Below are positions 7,229-16,324 of a stretch of 64,000 nucleotides of DNA, piece after piece. The translations under genes were made by a program, and so were the position numbers. The stretch's first letter is position 1; every line of letters starts with the position of its first letter. Location: positions 463,497-527,496 of the forward strand of contig NZ_JAGYPM010000003.1 in the NCBI RefSeq assembly GCF_018343665.1, in the 5' to 3' direction. The stretch comes from Cytobacillus citreus (GTDB lineage: Bacteria; Bacillota; Bacilli; Bacillales; Cytobacillaceae). The notes beneath the pieces were generated by a model. It was not told where the DNA came from. It ran no database searches and saw only the letters and a program-made list of their open reading frames with translations.

Positions 7229-9130
7229 CTAATTAGAATCAATTTTAATATCATTACCAAATGAATTTGAATTTCTAGACTCTACATCTTCATAGAACCG
7301 AAGCAGATCTCCATAAATAATCTTATCAGAGTATTCTAACTCATTTTTCGCTTTTTCAATATATGGTTCACATGCACTGTTATCTGTAGGTTCACCTGTT
7401 TCTTTGTTGTAACAAGTCTCACGAGTATAAATATTATTTTTTGTAATAAAGCTTCCATCTCGTAATACAGTAAATTCCAATTTATCCTCAGAGAATAAAT
7501 CTGATCCAAAATTAATATTATTTTTCGTATTAATTCCTAATAAATGAAGAATAGTTGGCTTTATATCAATTTGACCAGAAACAGTTGAAATTGTTTCACC
7601 TTTTTGCCCAGGTATATGGATGATAAAAGGTACTCTCTGCAACTGAGTGCTAACAAATGGAGTCACTTCTTCTCCTAAAAATTCACCCATTGCTTTGTTA
7701 TGATTTTCAGAAATACCATAGTGGTCTCCATATAGAACGATGATTGAATCATCATATAGCCCTTCTGTCTTTAATCGTTCAATGAATAGTTTTAAAGCTT
7801 CATCTTGATAACGGACTGTCGGGAAGTAATTATTCAGCGTTTTATTATTCGATGTATACGGCTCAATAAATCGATCTTCTTGATCTAATTCAAATGGAAA
7901 GTGATTCGTTAAAGTAATAAATTTCGCATAATATGGCTGTGGCATTTCCTTCAAATGCTGAATAGATTGCTCAAAAAAATCAATGTCCTTTAATCCCCAG
8001 CCTACAGAATTTTCATCTGTCACTTCATAATCAGGAAGTGAATAGAATCTGTCATAACCCAATGATTGATACATAATATCTCTATTCCAGAAGCTCTTAT
8101 TGTTGGCATGTAAGGAGGCTGTGAAATAACCATTATTTTTTAAAATATCAGGTGTAGCAGTATATTCATTACCAGAATGTGTAAAGAAAACAGCCCCACG
8201 ACTTAATGGATAAAGAGAATTTTCTACAAGAAACTCTGAGTCTGATGTTTTTCCCTGAGCAGTTTGATGGTAGAAATTATCAAAGTAATAGCTTTCTTTT
8301 ATAAATTCATTCAAAAACGGCGTTATTTCTTGACCATTTACCGTTTCATTAATAACAAAACTCTGAGTAGACTCCAATGAAATCAAAATGACGTTTTTAT
8401 TCTTCGCAATTCCAAATAAATCATCATTTGGTTTTTTATAATTTGCATTGATATAGTTATCAATATCTACTAACTCACTGCCATCTGCCAATGCCCTCTG
8501 GGCAGATGATTTGGATTGAAGAAAAGCATCATAAAGATGATAGTTATATGTCCCAATATTTTTGACTAGCATTTCACGGTCAAAGGTTCTAGTAAGAAGC
8601 TGTGGACGTTCAGTTTCAGCTAATCCAAGATTAAAAAAAGCAATGGCGATTGCAATAAGGAAAAATGCTCTTCGATCCACCTTGGAAAATTTTCTTTGTA
8701 TGACAAATTTAGGTTTTAAAAATACAATTAACACCAAAATTATAACATCAGCAAAATAAAAAATATCAGTGAATTTCAATAATTCACTCACACTACTACC
8801 TAAATCATTCATATTACTCGTTTGAAAAAGAACTGGAATCGTTAAGAAATCATTAAAGAACCTATAAAAGACTACATTTGCAAATAATACTACGGATACG
8901 AGAAAGCTTGTTATGAGTATGTAGCGTTTTTGATTCTTTTCTTTCAAAAATAAGCTTATTCCAAAAACAAAAAGCAAAAAGCTTAATGGGTTAATAAATA
9001 AAATAAATTCCTGTTTCCAATTTTCAATTTTAATATCAAAGCTAGTTTTGTACGTAATGTACGTTTTTAGCCAAATGAGCACTATTGCAATACCTAAAAG
9101 TGATATCCTTGACCACTTGAAATTCTTCAT
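7229..9130 (-). CDS. yqgS: YqgS, lipoteichoic acid synthase-family sulfatase-fold enzyme
   Basis: About 633 residues. Five membrane helices cover the first 200 residues, then an extracellular sulfatase-fold domain follows. The LtaS landmarks are present: the nucleophile Thr in [18 protein letters not shown], and the metal-binding LYGDHYG near the C-terminus. LtaS enzymes polymerise glycerol phosphate from phosphatidylglycerol; YqgS is one of several B. subtilis paralogues and acts as a second synthase or primase-like enzyme. The ATG at 9130 is chosen because GGGAGGG precedes it by 11 bases; the longer frame begins at a TTG inside that ribosome site. It is transcribed alone and closed by a terminator. 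Confidence 0.88.
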   Translation of the reverse strand: MKNFKWSRISLLGIAIVLIWLKTYITYKTSFDIKIENWKQEFILFINPLSFLLFVFGISLFLKEKNQKRYILITSFLVSVVLFANVVFYRFFNDFLTIPVLFQTSNMNDLGSSVSELLKFTDIFYFADVIILVLIVFLKPKFVIQRKFSKVDRRAFFLIAIAIAFFNLGLAETERPQLLTRTFDREMLVKNIGTYNYHLYDAFLQSKSSAQRALADGSELVDIDNYINANYKKPNDDLFGIAKNKNVILISLESTQSFVINETVNGQEITPFLNEFIKESYYFDNFYHQTAQGKTSDSEFLVENSLYPLSRGAVFFTHSGNEYTATPDILKNNGYFTASLHANNKSFWNRDIMYQSLGYDRFYSLPDYEVTDENSVGWGLKDIDFFEQSIQHLKEMPQPYYAKFITLTNHFPFELDQEDRFIEPYTSNNKTLNNYFPTVRYQDEALKLFIERLKTEGLYDDSIIVLYGDHYGISENHNKAMGEFLGEEVTPFVSTQLQRVPFIIHIPGQKGETISTVSGQIDIKPTILHLLGINTKNNINFGSDLFSEDKLEFTVLRDGSFITKNNIYTRETCYNKETGEPTDNSACEPYIEKAKNELEYSDKIIYGDLLRFYEDVESRNSNSFGNDIKIDSN

Positions 9131-9505
9131 AATAAGTATTACCCTCCCTGTTTTCAAAGAACAGATATGGAATTTTTTGTCGTTTTTTCACAATATTAGG
9201 ATAGATCATTTTGAATCAAACATTATCTTAATACTTTTTTTACAAAAAATCAAATGAGAATTTACCATATTTTTATATAATTATAGATTGTCTTTTATTC
9301 TCTTTTCCCTAAGTATTAGACGATTGAAACCTTTAAAAGTTTCGTATTTGTCCACTTTTTGGAAAAATAATTCCTCCGTCATGAATCATTTTTCCTTCAA
9401 ATAAAAAAGAGAATCCGCTTTGATCACGAATTCACTTGAATTTTTCAGACCTAAAGTCCTATACAGTTTATGTCAGCCAAATCGCCACAATAAGCCCAAA
9501 AAGGA
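9131..9505. other. Gene-free stretch where glcK would be expected
   Basis: In B. subtilis the order is gluP-yqgQ-glcK-yqgS. Here yqgS and yqgQ are separated by about 375 AT-rich bases. I translated the minus strand and see no glucokinase motif (no LGGT, no ROK signature) and no long frame. The stretch holds only the yqgS upstream region and short imperfect hairpins. glcK is missing from this place and no remnant is recognisable. Confidence 0.7.
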
Positions 9506-9706
9506 TCAGCCTTTTTCTTTTAAAAACTGAGCCTCATGTCTTAGTAATAAAATTGCAGTTTGGTAATCTTTTGTTTCAATGAGCTGTGATTGATAAAGCT
9601 CCTTAATTTCAGCCTCCATCAGCTCTAAATCTGCAACCCTGTCACCAATATAGATGATTGTTCCAAACCTTTTTAGGAGTTGTTGAATATCGTAAATTGT
9701 TTTCAT
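9506..9706 (-). CDS. yqgQ: YqgQ, DUF910 small protein
   Basis: A 66-residue protein beginning MKTIYDIQQLLKRFGTIIY, then GDRVADLELMEAEIKELY and a helical end. This is the DUF910/YqgQ family, a three-helix bundle of unknown function seen next to gluP and glcK. Start at 9706 is chosen by likeness to B. subtilis YqgQ (MNTFYDVQQLLK) and GAGGGA just upstream; an ATG at 9724 would add six residues. It follows gluP by 30 bases and is very probably in the same transcript. Confidence 0.85.
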   Translation of the reverse strand: MKTIYDIQQLLKRFGTIIYIGDRVADLELMEAEIKELYQSQLIETKDYQTAILLLRHEAQFLKEKG

Positions 9707-9736
9707 TCTGTTCCCTCGTATCAAAAAAAGTAAATT

Positions 9737-11284
9737 TTATTGATTATTCTGTTCGTTAATCCGTTGCCATAATTGCTTATATTCCTTTTGATCCGGCATT
9801 AATTCAACGGCCTGTTTGGCATATTTTTTAGCTTCCTCAATATTCCCCTCCTGGATATAGATAAGGGCTAGATTATAATATGCCTCATGAAAGTCTTTCC
9901 TTTTCTTAATCGCTAGATGCAAATGCTCTTTTGCTTTTGAGAGATCATTTGTTTTGATTTCTGCATATGAAAGCAAAAAATAAACTTCTGCAGATGCTGA
10001 GCTTTCGTTAGAATATTCATGCAGTATGCTTTTGACTTTATCATATTCTTCCATCTTCAAATAGTTATCAGCCATAACGATTGCAGATTGCTCATTCAGT
10101 AATCTTCCAGGCTCATTAAAGCCAAATTTCAATAATCCAGTTATCGTTAAAGCAGTTATTACCAACAATAAGAGCTGCAGCCATGGCTTTTTTTGCTTTG
10201 GAAAATGTACAATACCAGTAGCCAGAAAACCACCGATTAGCCCACCAATATGTCCAGCATTGTCAATACCAGGCATAGTAAATCCGAAAACAAGATTAAT
10301 CCCTAGAACAATGATCATATTAAAGCCCATTGTTCTGAAAAAAAGATTTGGATAAATGACTCCAAAGTAAAGCATAGCACCAAAACATCCAAATATGGCT
10401 CCACTTGCTCCCGCAGATAAATTCTGACTAAAGATAAAACTTGCTAATGAACCACAAAACCCTGCGGTTATATAAATAAATAGAAATCTCATATTGCCAA
10501 ATATTCTCTCTACTGCTGTTCCTAGATAATAAAGCGCCAATGTATTCATCAATAAATGCAGCAAGCCAATATGAAGAAAAATCGGAGTGAAAAAACGCCA
10601 CCATTCACCTTCTAGTATTAGCGGGTTAAACTTAGCGCCGTACTTTATTAAGTTAGATGTATCTGTACTTCCTCCCTTCCATTCCAAGAAGAGGAACATG
10701 GCTATTTGTATAGCCATAAACATATATGTAAAGAACGGCTTTCCATACTCAAAAAGAGATTTTTCCTTCTTTGAGCGATTAGATGCTGCTGATAATGCAG
10801 CAAGCTTAACTGAGTCTACTTCTTGCTCTGTATACCCTTCCTCATTAATAGGAAAGGTTATTGCTTTTTTGAAAATCGTGCCGAGTTCATGGAAACCTTC
10901 TCCGTAATGCGTTCGATCGAAAATAATGGATTTTACCTTTGTTTTTTCATTACCTGGTTGAACAAAAGGTTTCTCGATTCTAAATGCGTATTCATCAACT
11001 GGAGGATGTGAAGACACGTATAAATTAATGACATTCATATCTCCTTTTAGTAACTGCTTACGAATTCTTTCACCATTCATTGCGGTAAGCTCAATATCTT
11101 TTTGCATCCAGTTGCTCCAATCTAAATTATAGCGGAGCAGCCTTATGACCTGTGCCTCTTTATTCTCCATTTTTTCAAGCCATAACTCATTATGCTCTTC
11201 CGATAATTGAACAATTCGGTATTCATGAACTGAAATGAAATAATGTGCAAGCTTCCAAAAAACATATTCCTCTTGAAATTTCAA
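9737..11284 (-). CDS. gluP: GluP (YqgP), rhomboid intramembrane serine protease with TPR tail
   Basis: A 515-residue membrane protease. A soluble N-terminal domain (about 1-180) is followed by a rhomboid core of seven spans (about 190-375). The catalytic serine is in GASGAIFG and the histidine in GHIGGLIGG; the HIGLLHLLMN motif before them fits the fold. The C-terminus (about 400-515) carries TPR-like helices (YKNLA-type repeats). In B. subtilis GluP cleaves membrane proteins such as the magnesium transporter MgtE, with FtsH. The start is TTG behind AGGGGG. It leads the gluP-yqgQ unit. Confidence 0.93.
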   Translation of the reverse strand: MKFQEEYVFWKLAHYFISVHEYRIVQLSEEHNELWLEKMENKEAQVIRLLRYNLDWSNWMQKDIELTAMNGERIRKQLLKGDMNVINLYVSSHPPVDEYAFRIEKPFVQPGNEKTKVKSIIFDRTHYGEGFHELGTIFKKAITFPINEEGYTEQEVDSVKLAALSAASNRSKKEKSLFEYGKPFFTYMFMAIQIAMFLFLEWKGGSTDTSNLIKYGAKFNPLILEGEWWRFFTPIFLHIGLLHLLMNTLALYYLGTAVERIFGNMRFLFIYITAGFCGSLASFIFSQNLSAGASGAIFGCFGAMLYFGVIYPNLFFRTMGFNMIIVLGINLVFGFTMPGIDNAGHIGGLIGGFLATGIVHFPKQKKPWLQLLLLVITALTITGLLKFGFNEPGRLLNEQSAIVMADNYLKMEEYDKVKSILHEYSNESSASAEVYFLLSYAEIKTNDLSKAKEHLHLAIKKRKDFHEAYYNLALIYIQEGNIEEAKKYAKQAVELMPDQKEYKQLWQRINEQNNQ

Positions 11285-11355
11285 ATTTCCCCCTACTCTC
11301 TATCAAAACATACTTCATTTTTATTAGTCTAGATTCAAAATAACTACTTAAGATT

Positions 11356-11475
11356 TAGAAAAAACTTGGCATTCCTCAAAATATCCGACAAATGCTTAAC
11401 TTTTTATATGATCTTCTCTGAAGAAACTTAATCAAAATTTCATTTTTTACTTTAATACATTAATAAAATAAACCA
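11356..11475. repeat. AT-rich dispersed repeat, family 3, copy 1
   Basis: Contains TTAGAAAAAACTTGGCATTC, then AAAATATCCGACAAATGCTT, ATATGATCTTCT and a tail GAAACTTAATCAAAATTTCA followed by TTTAATACATTAATAAAATA. The same blocks in the same order occur at 32416 and 44387, with fragments at 13296 and 30134. The first part can fold because GGCATTC and AATGCTT are complementary. It lies in the intergenic region upstream of gluP. Confidence 0.75.
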
Positions 11476-11550
11476 AATCTAAAAGAAATTAAAATGATAT
11501 TAAAAAGCTTTATTTTAAATATAGGCAATATCGCTTCTTTTTGTAAAGTT

Positions 11551-11581
11551 AAAAGAAAAAAAGACCTTAAACAGGTCTTTT
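11551..11581 (-). terminator. Terminator after yqgO
   Basis: AAAGACCT / AGGTCTTT (11560-11567 and 11573-11580), followed on minus by a T-rich tract. It lies directly at the end of the 66-aa gene and closes the yqgN-DUF92-yqgO group. Confidence 0.85.
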
Positions 11582-11779
11582 CTAATGCAGCTCGGCAGGG
11601 CCTGATGGGAAAACCATTTTCATCAGCCTATTCCTTACCCAAGGAATCCCCATGAATACGCTGACAAGAATACGCCGTAAAAATGCATTCTTAAAAAGCA
11701 TATTCATAGCGCGATAACGGTTTTGGAAAATAAAATAACTGCCTAAGCCTATCAAAATGATAGAAAAAATGCGTCCCAT
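11582..11779 (-). CDS. yqgO: Small basic membrane protein, YqgO-like
   Basis: A 65-residue protein: one hydrophobic span (MGRIFSIILIGLGSYFIF), then a basic amphipathic half with FLRRILVSVFMG and VRNRLMKMVFPSG. AGGAGGG lies six bases before the ATG at 11779 (an ATG two codons earlier is too close). Position between gluP and the cyclo-ligase gene fits B. subtilis yqgO, and I assign the name on that basis. Function unknown. Confidence 0.65.
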   Translation of the reverse strand: MGRIFSIILIGLGSYFIFQNRYRAMNMLFKNAFLRRILVSVFMGIPWVRNRLMKMVFPSGPAELH

Positions 11780-11890
11780 AATCATCCCTCCTACATTTAG
11801 TTTGAGATGAATGTCTCGATTTTATCCATCATACTGTCATGTACTTATTCAATATTCTAATAAGCATACATCAATAGTGTATGAAGAAAA

Positions 11891-12670
11891 TCAATGAATG
11901 AAAAGCATCCCAAGTAATGCAGCGAAAAAACCAGAGAGAAAGTTTACAAAGTCGTTATTCATAATTAGTATGCCTCGTTTATGGGTTGTTTTAGCACCAC
12001 AATGATGAATAGCTTCTACTTCAGTTCTACATATTTCACATTTATATACAGCCTGAACAAAAGCCCCCAGCAACGTATCTATTACATTGCCAATAAACCC
12101 GAAAGCAAAAATGATTGTCATTTCTCCAAAAGAGAAATGAAAAAAATAATTAGCGAAAATCACAATTGTAAATGCCCCGCAAATAGCTGCAAATGTCCCA
12201 AGCATGCTCATTGCCCCAGATGTGCCAGCTTCAATCCGTTTGAATGAGCGTATATAAATCGGGGGTCGTTTACTTAAAGATCCAATTTCAGAAGCCCATG
12301 TATCCGAGTTAGCAGCTGCAATGGAAATGACGAAGCCGTAAATCCAAAGTGAATCGGGAAAAAAAATATTTAGTAGACTGATTAAAGCAGCAGTACCTCC
12401 ATTAGCTGCCACCTGCTGCCAATCTCTGCGGGAACCTTTTTCGTGTCGGTCCTCAATTTTAATTTTATTTTTTCTCTTGTACTTAGACCAAAAGCTAGAG
12501 CTTGCAAAAAAGAAACCAAGCAAAAGCAAACCTTCGGCCCCAAAACTAAGACCGACAGTGAGCCCAATGATGAGGGCTGCAATACTGCCAGATTTCGTAA
12601 GTAATTTAAGAAAAAATCCACAGACAGAAGTCGCTCCAATAAATAGAATAAGAAAAATGACTTCAATCAT
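11891..12670 (-). CDS. DUF92 (TIGR00297) integral membrane protein
   Basis: A 259-residue protein with about six membrane spans. The family signature is clear: SRRDWQQVAANGG at about 81-93, then ANSDTWASEIG, and GTSGAMSMLGT. A short cytosolic loop near the end has a Cys/His set (CEICR ... HHCGAKTTHKRG). Plant members (VTE6) act as phytyl-phosphate kinases; the bacterial role is not settled, but a polyprenyl-phosphate-related kinase is possible. It starts inside the end of the cyclo-ligase gene (ATGATTGA, 8-base overlap) with no own ribosome site, so it is translationally coupled. Confidence 0.85.
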   Translation of the reverse strand: MIEVIFLILFIGATSVCGFFLKLLTKSGSIAALIIGLTVGLSFGAEGLLLLGFFFASSSFWSKYKRKNKIKIEDRHEKGSRRDWQQVAANGGTAALISLLNIFFPDSLWIYGFVISIAAANSDTWASEIGSLSKRPPIYIRSFKRIEAGTSGAMSMLGTFAAICGAFTIVIFANYFFHFSFGEMTIIFAFGFIGNVIDTLLGAFVQAVYKCEICRTEVEAIHHCGAKTTHKRGILIMNNDFVNFLSGFFAALLGMLFIH

Positions 12671-13235
12671 TCACGCTCAGAACCTTGCTCGGGGTTATGA
12701 TCTTATTAACAGGCCTATCATGATACTCAACTGGCAAATCTGAAATGATTTGAGGTTGAAATGCGAGGGAAGCTGTACGGCATTTATAATCTGTTAGATA
12801 ACGGTCATAATAGCCTCCTCCAAAACCAAGTCTAAAACCTTCCTCGGTAAAAGCTAGGCCAGGTACAATTAACAAATCAATATCACTTTTGGAAACTTCT
12901 TTCGTTTCAGCTTCAATTGGCTCAAATAACCCTGAATAAACAGATTCTAATTGATCAAATTGACAAAATGTACGAAAGACCATTTCTCTTATCTTAGGTA
13001 GACATTTAGGAATGACAATTTGCTTTCCCTCTTCCCATGCCTTTCTAATTATTTGATATGTATCAACTTCTGGTTGTTTAGAAATGGTTATTCCTATCGT
13101 CTTAGATTCTTTCCAATAAGGATCTTGAAAAAGATTTTTTGCAATTAAATAGGAAAAGTGTTCATACAGAGGCTTTTCTATATTTTCGAGCTCGCCCATT
13201 ACTTCCTTTCTCAGGAACTGTTTTTCATTTTTCAT
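12663..13235 (-). CDS. yqgN: 5-formyltetrahydrofolate cyclo-ligase
   Basis: 190 residues. The enzyme converts 5-formyl-THF with ATP to 5,10-methenyl-THF, returning stored folate to the one-carbon pool in the cytoplasm. The hallmark GFGGGYYDRYL (about 150) and the preceding DLLIVPGLAFTEEG are intact; the basic N-terminal KNEKQFLRKEVM matches the family's nucleotide-binding start. GAGGAAAA precedes the ATG. Followed with overlap by the DUF92 gene. It is yqgN in B. subtilis. Confidence 0.93.
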   Translation of the reverse strand: MKNEKQFLRKEVMGELENIEKPLYEHFSYLIAKNLFQDPYWKESKTIGITISKQPEVDTYQIIRKAWEEGKQIVIPKCLPKIREMVFRTFCQFDQLESVYSGLFEPIEAETKEVSKSDIDLLIVPGLAFTEEGFRLGFGGGYYDRYLTDYKCRTASLAFQPQIISDLPVEYHDRPVNKIITPSKVLSVND

Positions 13236-13295
13236 TTTTCCTCAGCCCTTTGTTTTCTAGATATGTGCAATAGCCATAAAGGCAATTCTATTGAT

Positions 13296-13336
13296 TAGAA
13301 AAACTTGATGCTCACCAAGATATCCGTCGAATGCAA
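13296..13336. repeat. Truncated copy of repeat family 3
   Basis: ATTAGAAAAACTTGATGCTC, then AAGATATCCGTCGAATGCAA, matches the first 40 bases of the copies at 11356 and 44387. The rest of the element is absent. It lies just after the rpmG terminator on minus. Confidence 0.6.
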
Positions 13337-13337
13337 C

Positions 13338-13368
13338 AAAAAAAGCAGTAGGAATAACCCCACTACTT
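13338..13368 (-). terminator. Terminator after rpmG
   Basis: On minus, AAGTAGTGG pairs with CCTACTGCTT (two wobble pairs) and seven Ts follow. The stem begins at the rpmG stop codon. Confidence 0.85.
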
Positions 13369-13516
13369 ATTTTGTCTCACGATGAGTTGTAGAACGCTTT
13401 TCTCTTGGGCAGTATTTTTTAAGCTCAAGACGATCTGGATTGTTTCTTTTATTTTTTTTAGAAATATAGTTACGATCTCCGCATTCTGTGCAAGCTAACG
13501 TAATATTCACACGCAT
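13367..13516 (-). CDS. rpmG: 50S ribosomal protein L33
   Basis: A 49-residue L33: [19 protein letters not shown], a central [15 protein letters not shown] and the end HRETK. The start at 13516 follows GGAGGG with seven bases between; a longer frame to 13555 is not needed. It keeps the first CxxC pair (9 and 12), but the second pair is reduced to one Cys (KKYCPREK), so a complete four-Cys zinc site is missing. This form fits RpmGA, which is found at this locus. I see no Zur box upstream, and the gene has its own terminator. Confidence 0.93.
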   Translation of the reverse strand: MRVNITLACTECGDRNYISKKNKRNNPDRLELKKYCPREKRSTTHRETK

Positions 13517-13592
13517 GTAATTTCCCTCCAAACTATATATGACTAGTTCGTTCATACGACTTTTCTATAATAGCATTTTTCAATTGGAAATG

Positions 13593-14207
13593 CTAGTATG
13601 TTTTTAAAAGTGCCTCGTTTAATTTTATTAATTCTACCTCATTTCTCCCTTTTATCATCCATGTTTTCCCTTCAAAGGTTTCTATTCCCTTAAAATTAAT
13701 ATTGTAAAGAAGTATACTTGCTGCATTGCCGTTAGCCATCGGGTTATATTTTAGCTTTCCCATTTTTGAACAGGACCAAATTCTATCCATATAAATATCC
13801 CAAATTGGCTGCACCGAACAAGCTTCCCTCACCATCCCATGACAAAATCCATCTATTAAATAAACTTGATTATCAATCAAATGGAAGACAGCATTTTCAG
13901 TAGGTGAAATAAATGAAAAGTGATTATAGTCTTGATGTTGATACCTATTTTGTATGAGCAGCTTAACATTTTTTGATTGCTGATAATGATTCGTGATATT
14001 TATATTAAATGATTGTAAATCCGATCGACTACTCTCTTGCTCTACATCCACAGAAATGCCTTCTTCTTGCATTAGTTCTTCTGTCCCAGATGTCAGCCAA
14101 TACGTTTTCCCTTCAATCCAGATGCCTGGAATCATTTCTAATCCTTCTTTATTGCTACTTATAAATTTTCCCATCCTATATGATGGAATATAAGTATTTA
14201 ATTTCAT
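13593..14207 (-). CDS. Unrecognised 204-aa protein next to a glycosyltransferase
   Basis: I do not recognise this protein. It begins MKLNTYIPSYRMGKFISSNK and has no signal peptide or membrane span. It is rich in aromatic residues and beta-strand patterns (GIWIEGKTYWLTSG, VKLLIQNRYQHQDYNHFSF, NAVFHLIDNQVYLIDGF), suggesting a beta-sandwich or carbohydrate-binding fold. Ribosome site GAGGTG is seven bases before ATG. It starts 36 bases after the DUF4912-GT4 gene on the same strand, so it is likely cotranscribed and may act with that enzyme. The functional link is inferred from spacing only. Confidence 0.75.
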   Translation of the reverse strand: MKLNTYIPSYRMGKFISSNKEGLEMIPGIWIEGKTYWLTSGTEELMQEEGISVDVEQESSRSDLQSFNINITNHYQQSKNVKLLIQNRYQHQDYNHFSFISPTENAVFHLIDNQVYLIDGFCHGMVREACSVQPIWDIYMDRIWSCSKMGKLKYNPMANGNAASILLYNINFKGIETFEGKTWMIKGRNEVELIKLNEALLKTY

Positions 14208-14243
14208 CAGATTTCACCTCTAGAAAATTTTGTATGTATTTAG

Positions 14244-16025
14244 TCATAATGGGTTAATATCCCCTACTACAGATGATGAATTTACCTTATTATTTATAAT
14301 TGCTTCTTTATAAACTTTATTTGTTTCTTTTGCGATTCTTTCCCAACTAAATACGCTCTCAACCATTTTTCTTCCATTACTTCCTATTTTCCGAGCTTTA
14401 GATTCATTTTCTAAATAGGTAACTACTTGTTCGAGCAAACTATCTGAGTTACCAGCTTCCATTAATAATCCATTTACTTCATGCTGTATTATTTCTTTCA
14501 AGCCTCCTGTATTTGAGGCAATAGTTGGAATTCCTTTACTTAATGACTCTATAGCAACAATCCCAAAGGGCTCATAGCGACTAGGAAAAACCGCAATTGT
14601 GCAGTTAGAAAAAAGTGCGTTTTTTTGTTCATCTGTGACAAAACCTATAAAGAAAACGACGTCTTGGAGACATTTCTCAATCACTTTATTCCTGTATTCA
14701 TTTAGCATTGGTCCCTTACCAGCAATAATAAAATACAAATCTGGATAGATGAGGTGCAGTTTATATGCTGCTTCAATTAATGTATCAAAGCCCTTTTCCT
14801 TAACAATGCGACCAACAGAAAAAATAAGCCGCTTGTTTTTTTGTATAGGGATTGCTGATAAAACTTCTTTAGTTATTCCTTTATGACCTTTTTCTTCAAT
14901 TCCATTTGGTATCGTCCATATCCTTTTATCTTTCTTCATTGAAAATACATGATGGAGTTCTTTTTTCATATAGGTACTGCAGACAATTAGGTGTTTCGTA
15001 TGATGAATCAATTGCTGTTCCTTTTCATAAATAAACCTTTGAAGCTCATTGTATATTCCATTGTTTCTACCAAACTCAGTTGCATGAATGGTTACAACAA
15101 GAGGTGCTGCTATGAATTCCTTCAGAGTAAGTCCACAAGCTCCCACAAGCCAATCATGCGCGTGGATTAATGAAAAATGATGGATTTTTGATAATTCCAT
15201 TACCTTTTGAATCATCGCTAAATTTAGCCCACCAATCCAGCTCAGAAAATCATTGTCTTTTTCAAGTAATGGGTTTACTCGATAAATATGGATTCCATCA
15301 CTGAATTCTTCCTGTATCTGATGATTAGGATTTGCAGTGATTACATGTACTTCATAGTCTTTTTTATGTAATCCTCCTGCAAGGCCATGTACATGTCTTG
15401 ATAAACCTCCAATAATGTATGGCGGATACTCCCATGTCAATAAAAGAATCTTTTTTCGTTTGTGATCTTCATGTAGAAAAATAGTCGTTTTATCAAATGG
15501 TTTTTTTAAATAAATATTCGGTTTTTTAATTTGACACGAGAACTGTCCTCTCTCATAGATAAAGGAAGGATAGCTCTTCCCATAATATGAATATGTGCTC
15601 ACTAAATCGTTCCAATTCCTTCTAGCATCATTATTTTTGGACGAAGAAGATACTTCAATTTCATTTTTATCCTCAAAGATAGCCTTGTTTTCCCAAGTTC
15701 GAACAGTATTGGATCGTAGCAATGGGAAGAATTGATTTTCTGAGATCTTAATTCCTACTTCTACACAATAATTTCGATTTGCCTTTAGATTTTTAAATTT
15801 CCAATTTTCTTGGCTTTCCCCGATCATTGCCTCTAAATAATAGTGAGCGTTACTGCCATCAAAAATAATACTTGTAACATCATAGATCCTTATTGCACTT
15901 ATCATTGATGTAAATAATAGTTCAAAATAATTTTCAACTAAGCTTATGATAAAATCTGGAACTTTCCAAGTAATAGATAATATATCCTTTGATACCAAAC
16001 TTACATTTATTCCTTCTTCCATCAT
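14244..16025 (-). CDS. DUF4912-GT4 glycosyltransferase
   Basis: 593 residues in two parts. About 8-112 resembles the DUF4912 domain (SITWKVPD, IRIYDVTSIIFDGSNAHYYL, NRNYCVEVGI, LLRSNTVRTW). About 195-575 is a GT-B fold of family GT4: LTWEYPPYIIGGLSRH, HAHDWLVG, TIHATEFGR, SVGRIVKEKGFDTLIEA, and the donor-site FPSRYEPFGIVAIES. The KxxGxG/glycogen-synthase-like N-terminal motif suggests a retaining enzyme using a nucleotide sugar; the acceptor is unknown. It sits where B. subtilis has yqgM. The pairing of DUF4912 with GT4 recurs in Firmicutes. GAGGTG precedes the two adjacent ATGs. Confidence 0.85.
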   Translation of the reverse strand: MMEEGINVSLVSKDILSITWKVPDFIISLVENYFELLFTSMISAIRIYDVTSIIFDGSNAHYYLEAMIGESQENWKFKNLKANRNYCVEVGIKISENQFFPLLRSNTVRTWENKAIFEDKNEIEVSSSSKNNDARRNWNDLVSTYSYYGKSYPSFIYERGQFSCQIKKPNIYLKKPFDKTTIFLHEDHKRKKILLLTWEYPPYIIGGLSRHVHGLAGGLHKKDYEVHVITANPNHQIQEEFSDGIHIYRVNPLLEKDNDFLSWIGGLNLAMIQKVMELSKIHHFSLIHAHDWLVGACGLTLKEFIAAPLVVTIHATEFGRNNGIYNELQRFIYEKEQQLIHHTKHLIVCSTYMKKELHHVFSMKKDKRIWTIPNGIEEKGHKGITKEVLSAIPIQKNKRLIFSVGRIVKEKGFDTLIEAAYKLHLIYPDLYFIIAGKGPMLNEYRNKVIEKCLQDVVFFIGFVTDEQKNALFSNCTIAVFPSRYEPFGIVAIESLSKGIPTIASNTGGLKEIIQHEVNGLLMEAGNSDSLLEQVVTYLENESKARKIGSNGRKMVESVFSWERIAKETNKVYKEAIINNKVNSSSVVGDINPL

Positions 16026-16175
16026 CCCTACACCTCAATGTTTCTTTCACGTATCTCAAATTGATTCCATCAATATTGTCCTAAATAAGTATGATATGAG
16101 TAATAGAGACAATTTATTCCTCTTTTTTATAGTTTAATGTTATCATTGAAAACTAACTCTCACAACGAACGGAAA

Positions 16176-16264
16176 TTGTCGTAATCTGCGTTTCTATCTA
16201 AAAAATACGACAAAAAGGATTCTTTCTTTCTTCATATGAATATTTTGAATCGAAGTTTGTCGTA
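16176..16264. promoter_or_regulatory. Three copies of TTGTCGTA in a divergent promoter region
   Basis: TTGTCGTA occurs at 16176-16183 and 16257-16264, and its complement TACGACAA at 16206-16213. The last two form a 9-bp inverted repeat (TACGACAAA / TTTGTCGTA) about 40 bases apart. The region separates the minus glycosyltransferase gene from plus yqzD-yqzC. An operator for an unknown regulator is possible; this is inference. Confidence 0.35.
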
Positions 16265-16324
16265 AATAATGGTAAAATATTTAAGAAAGGGAAATATCCT
16301 GAAGAATTAATTGAGGTGACATAT

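Noticed and set aside
9131..9505. Possible glcK remnant
   Set aside because: No ROK or glucokinase motif in any frame; treated as empty.
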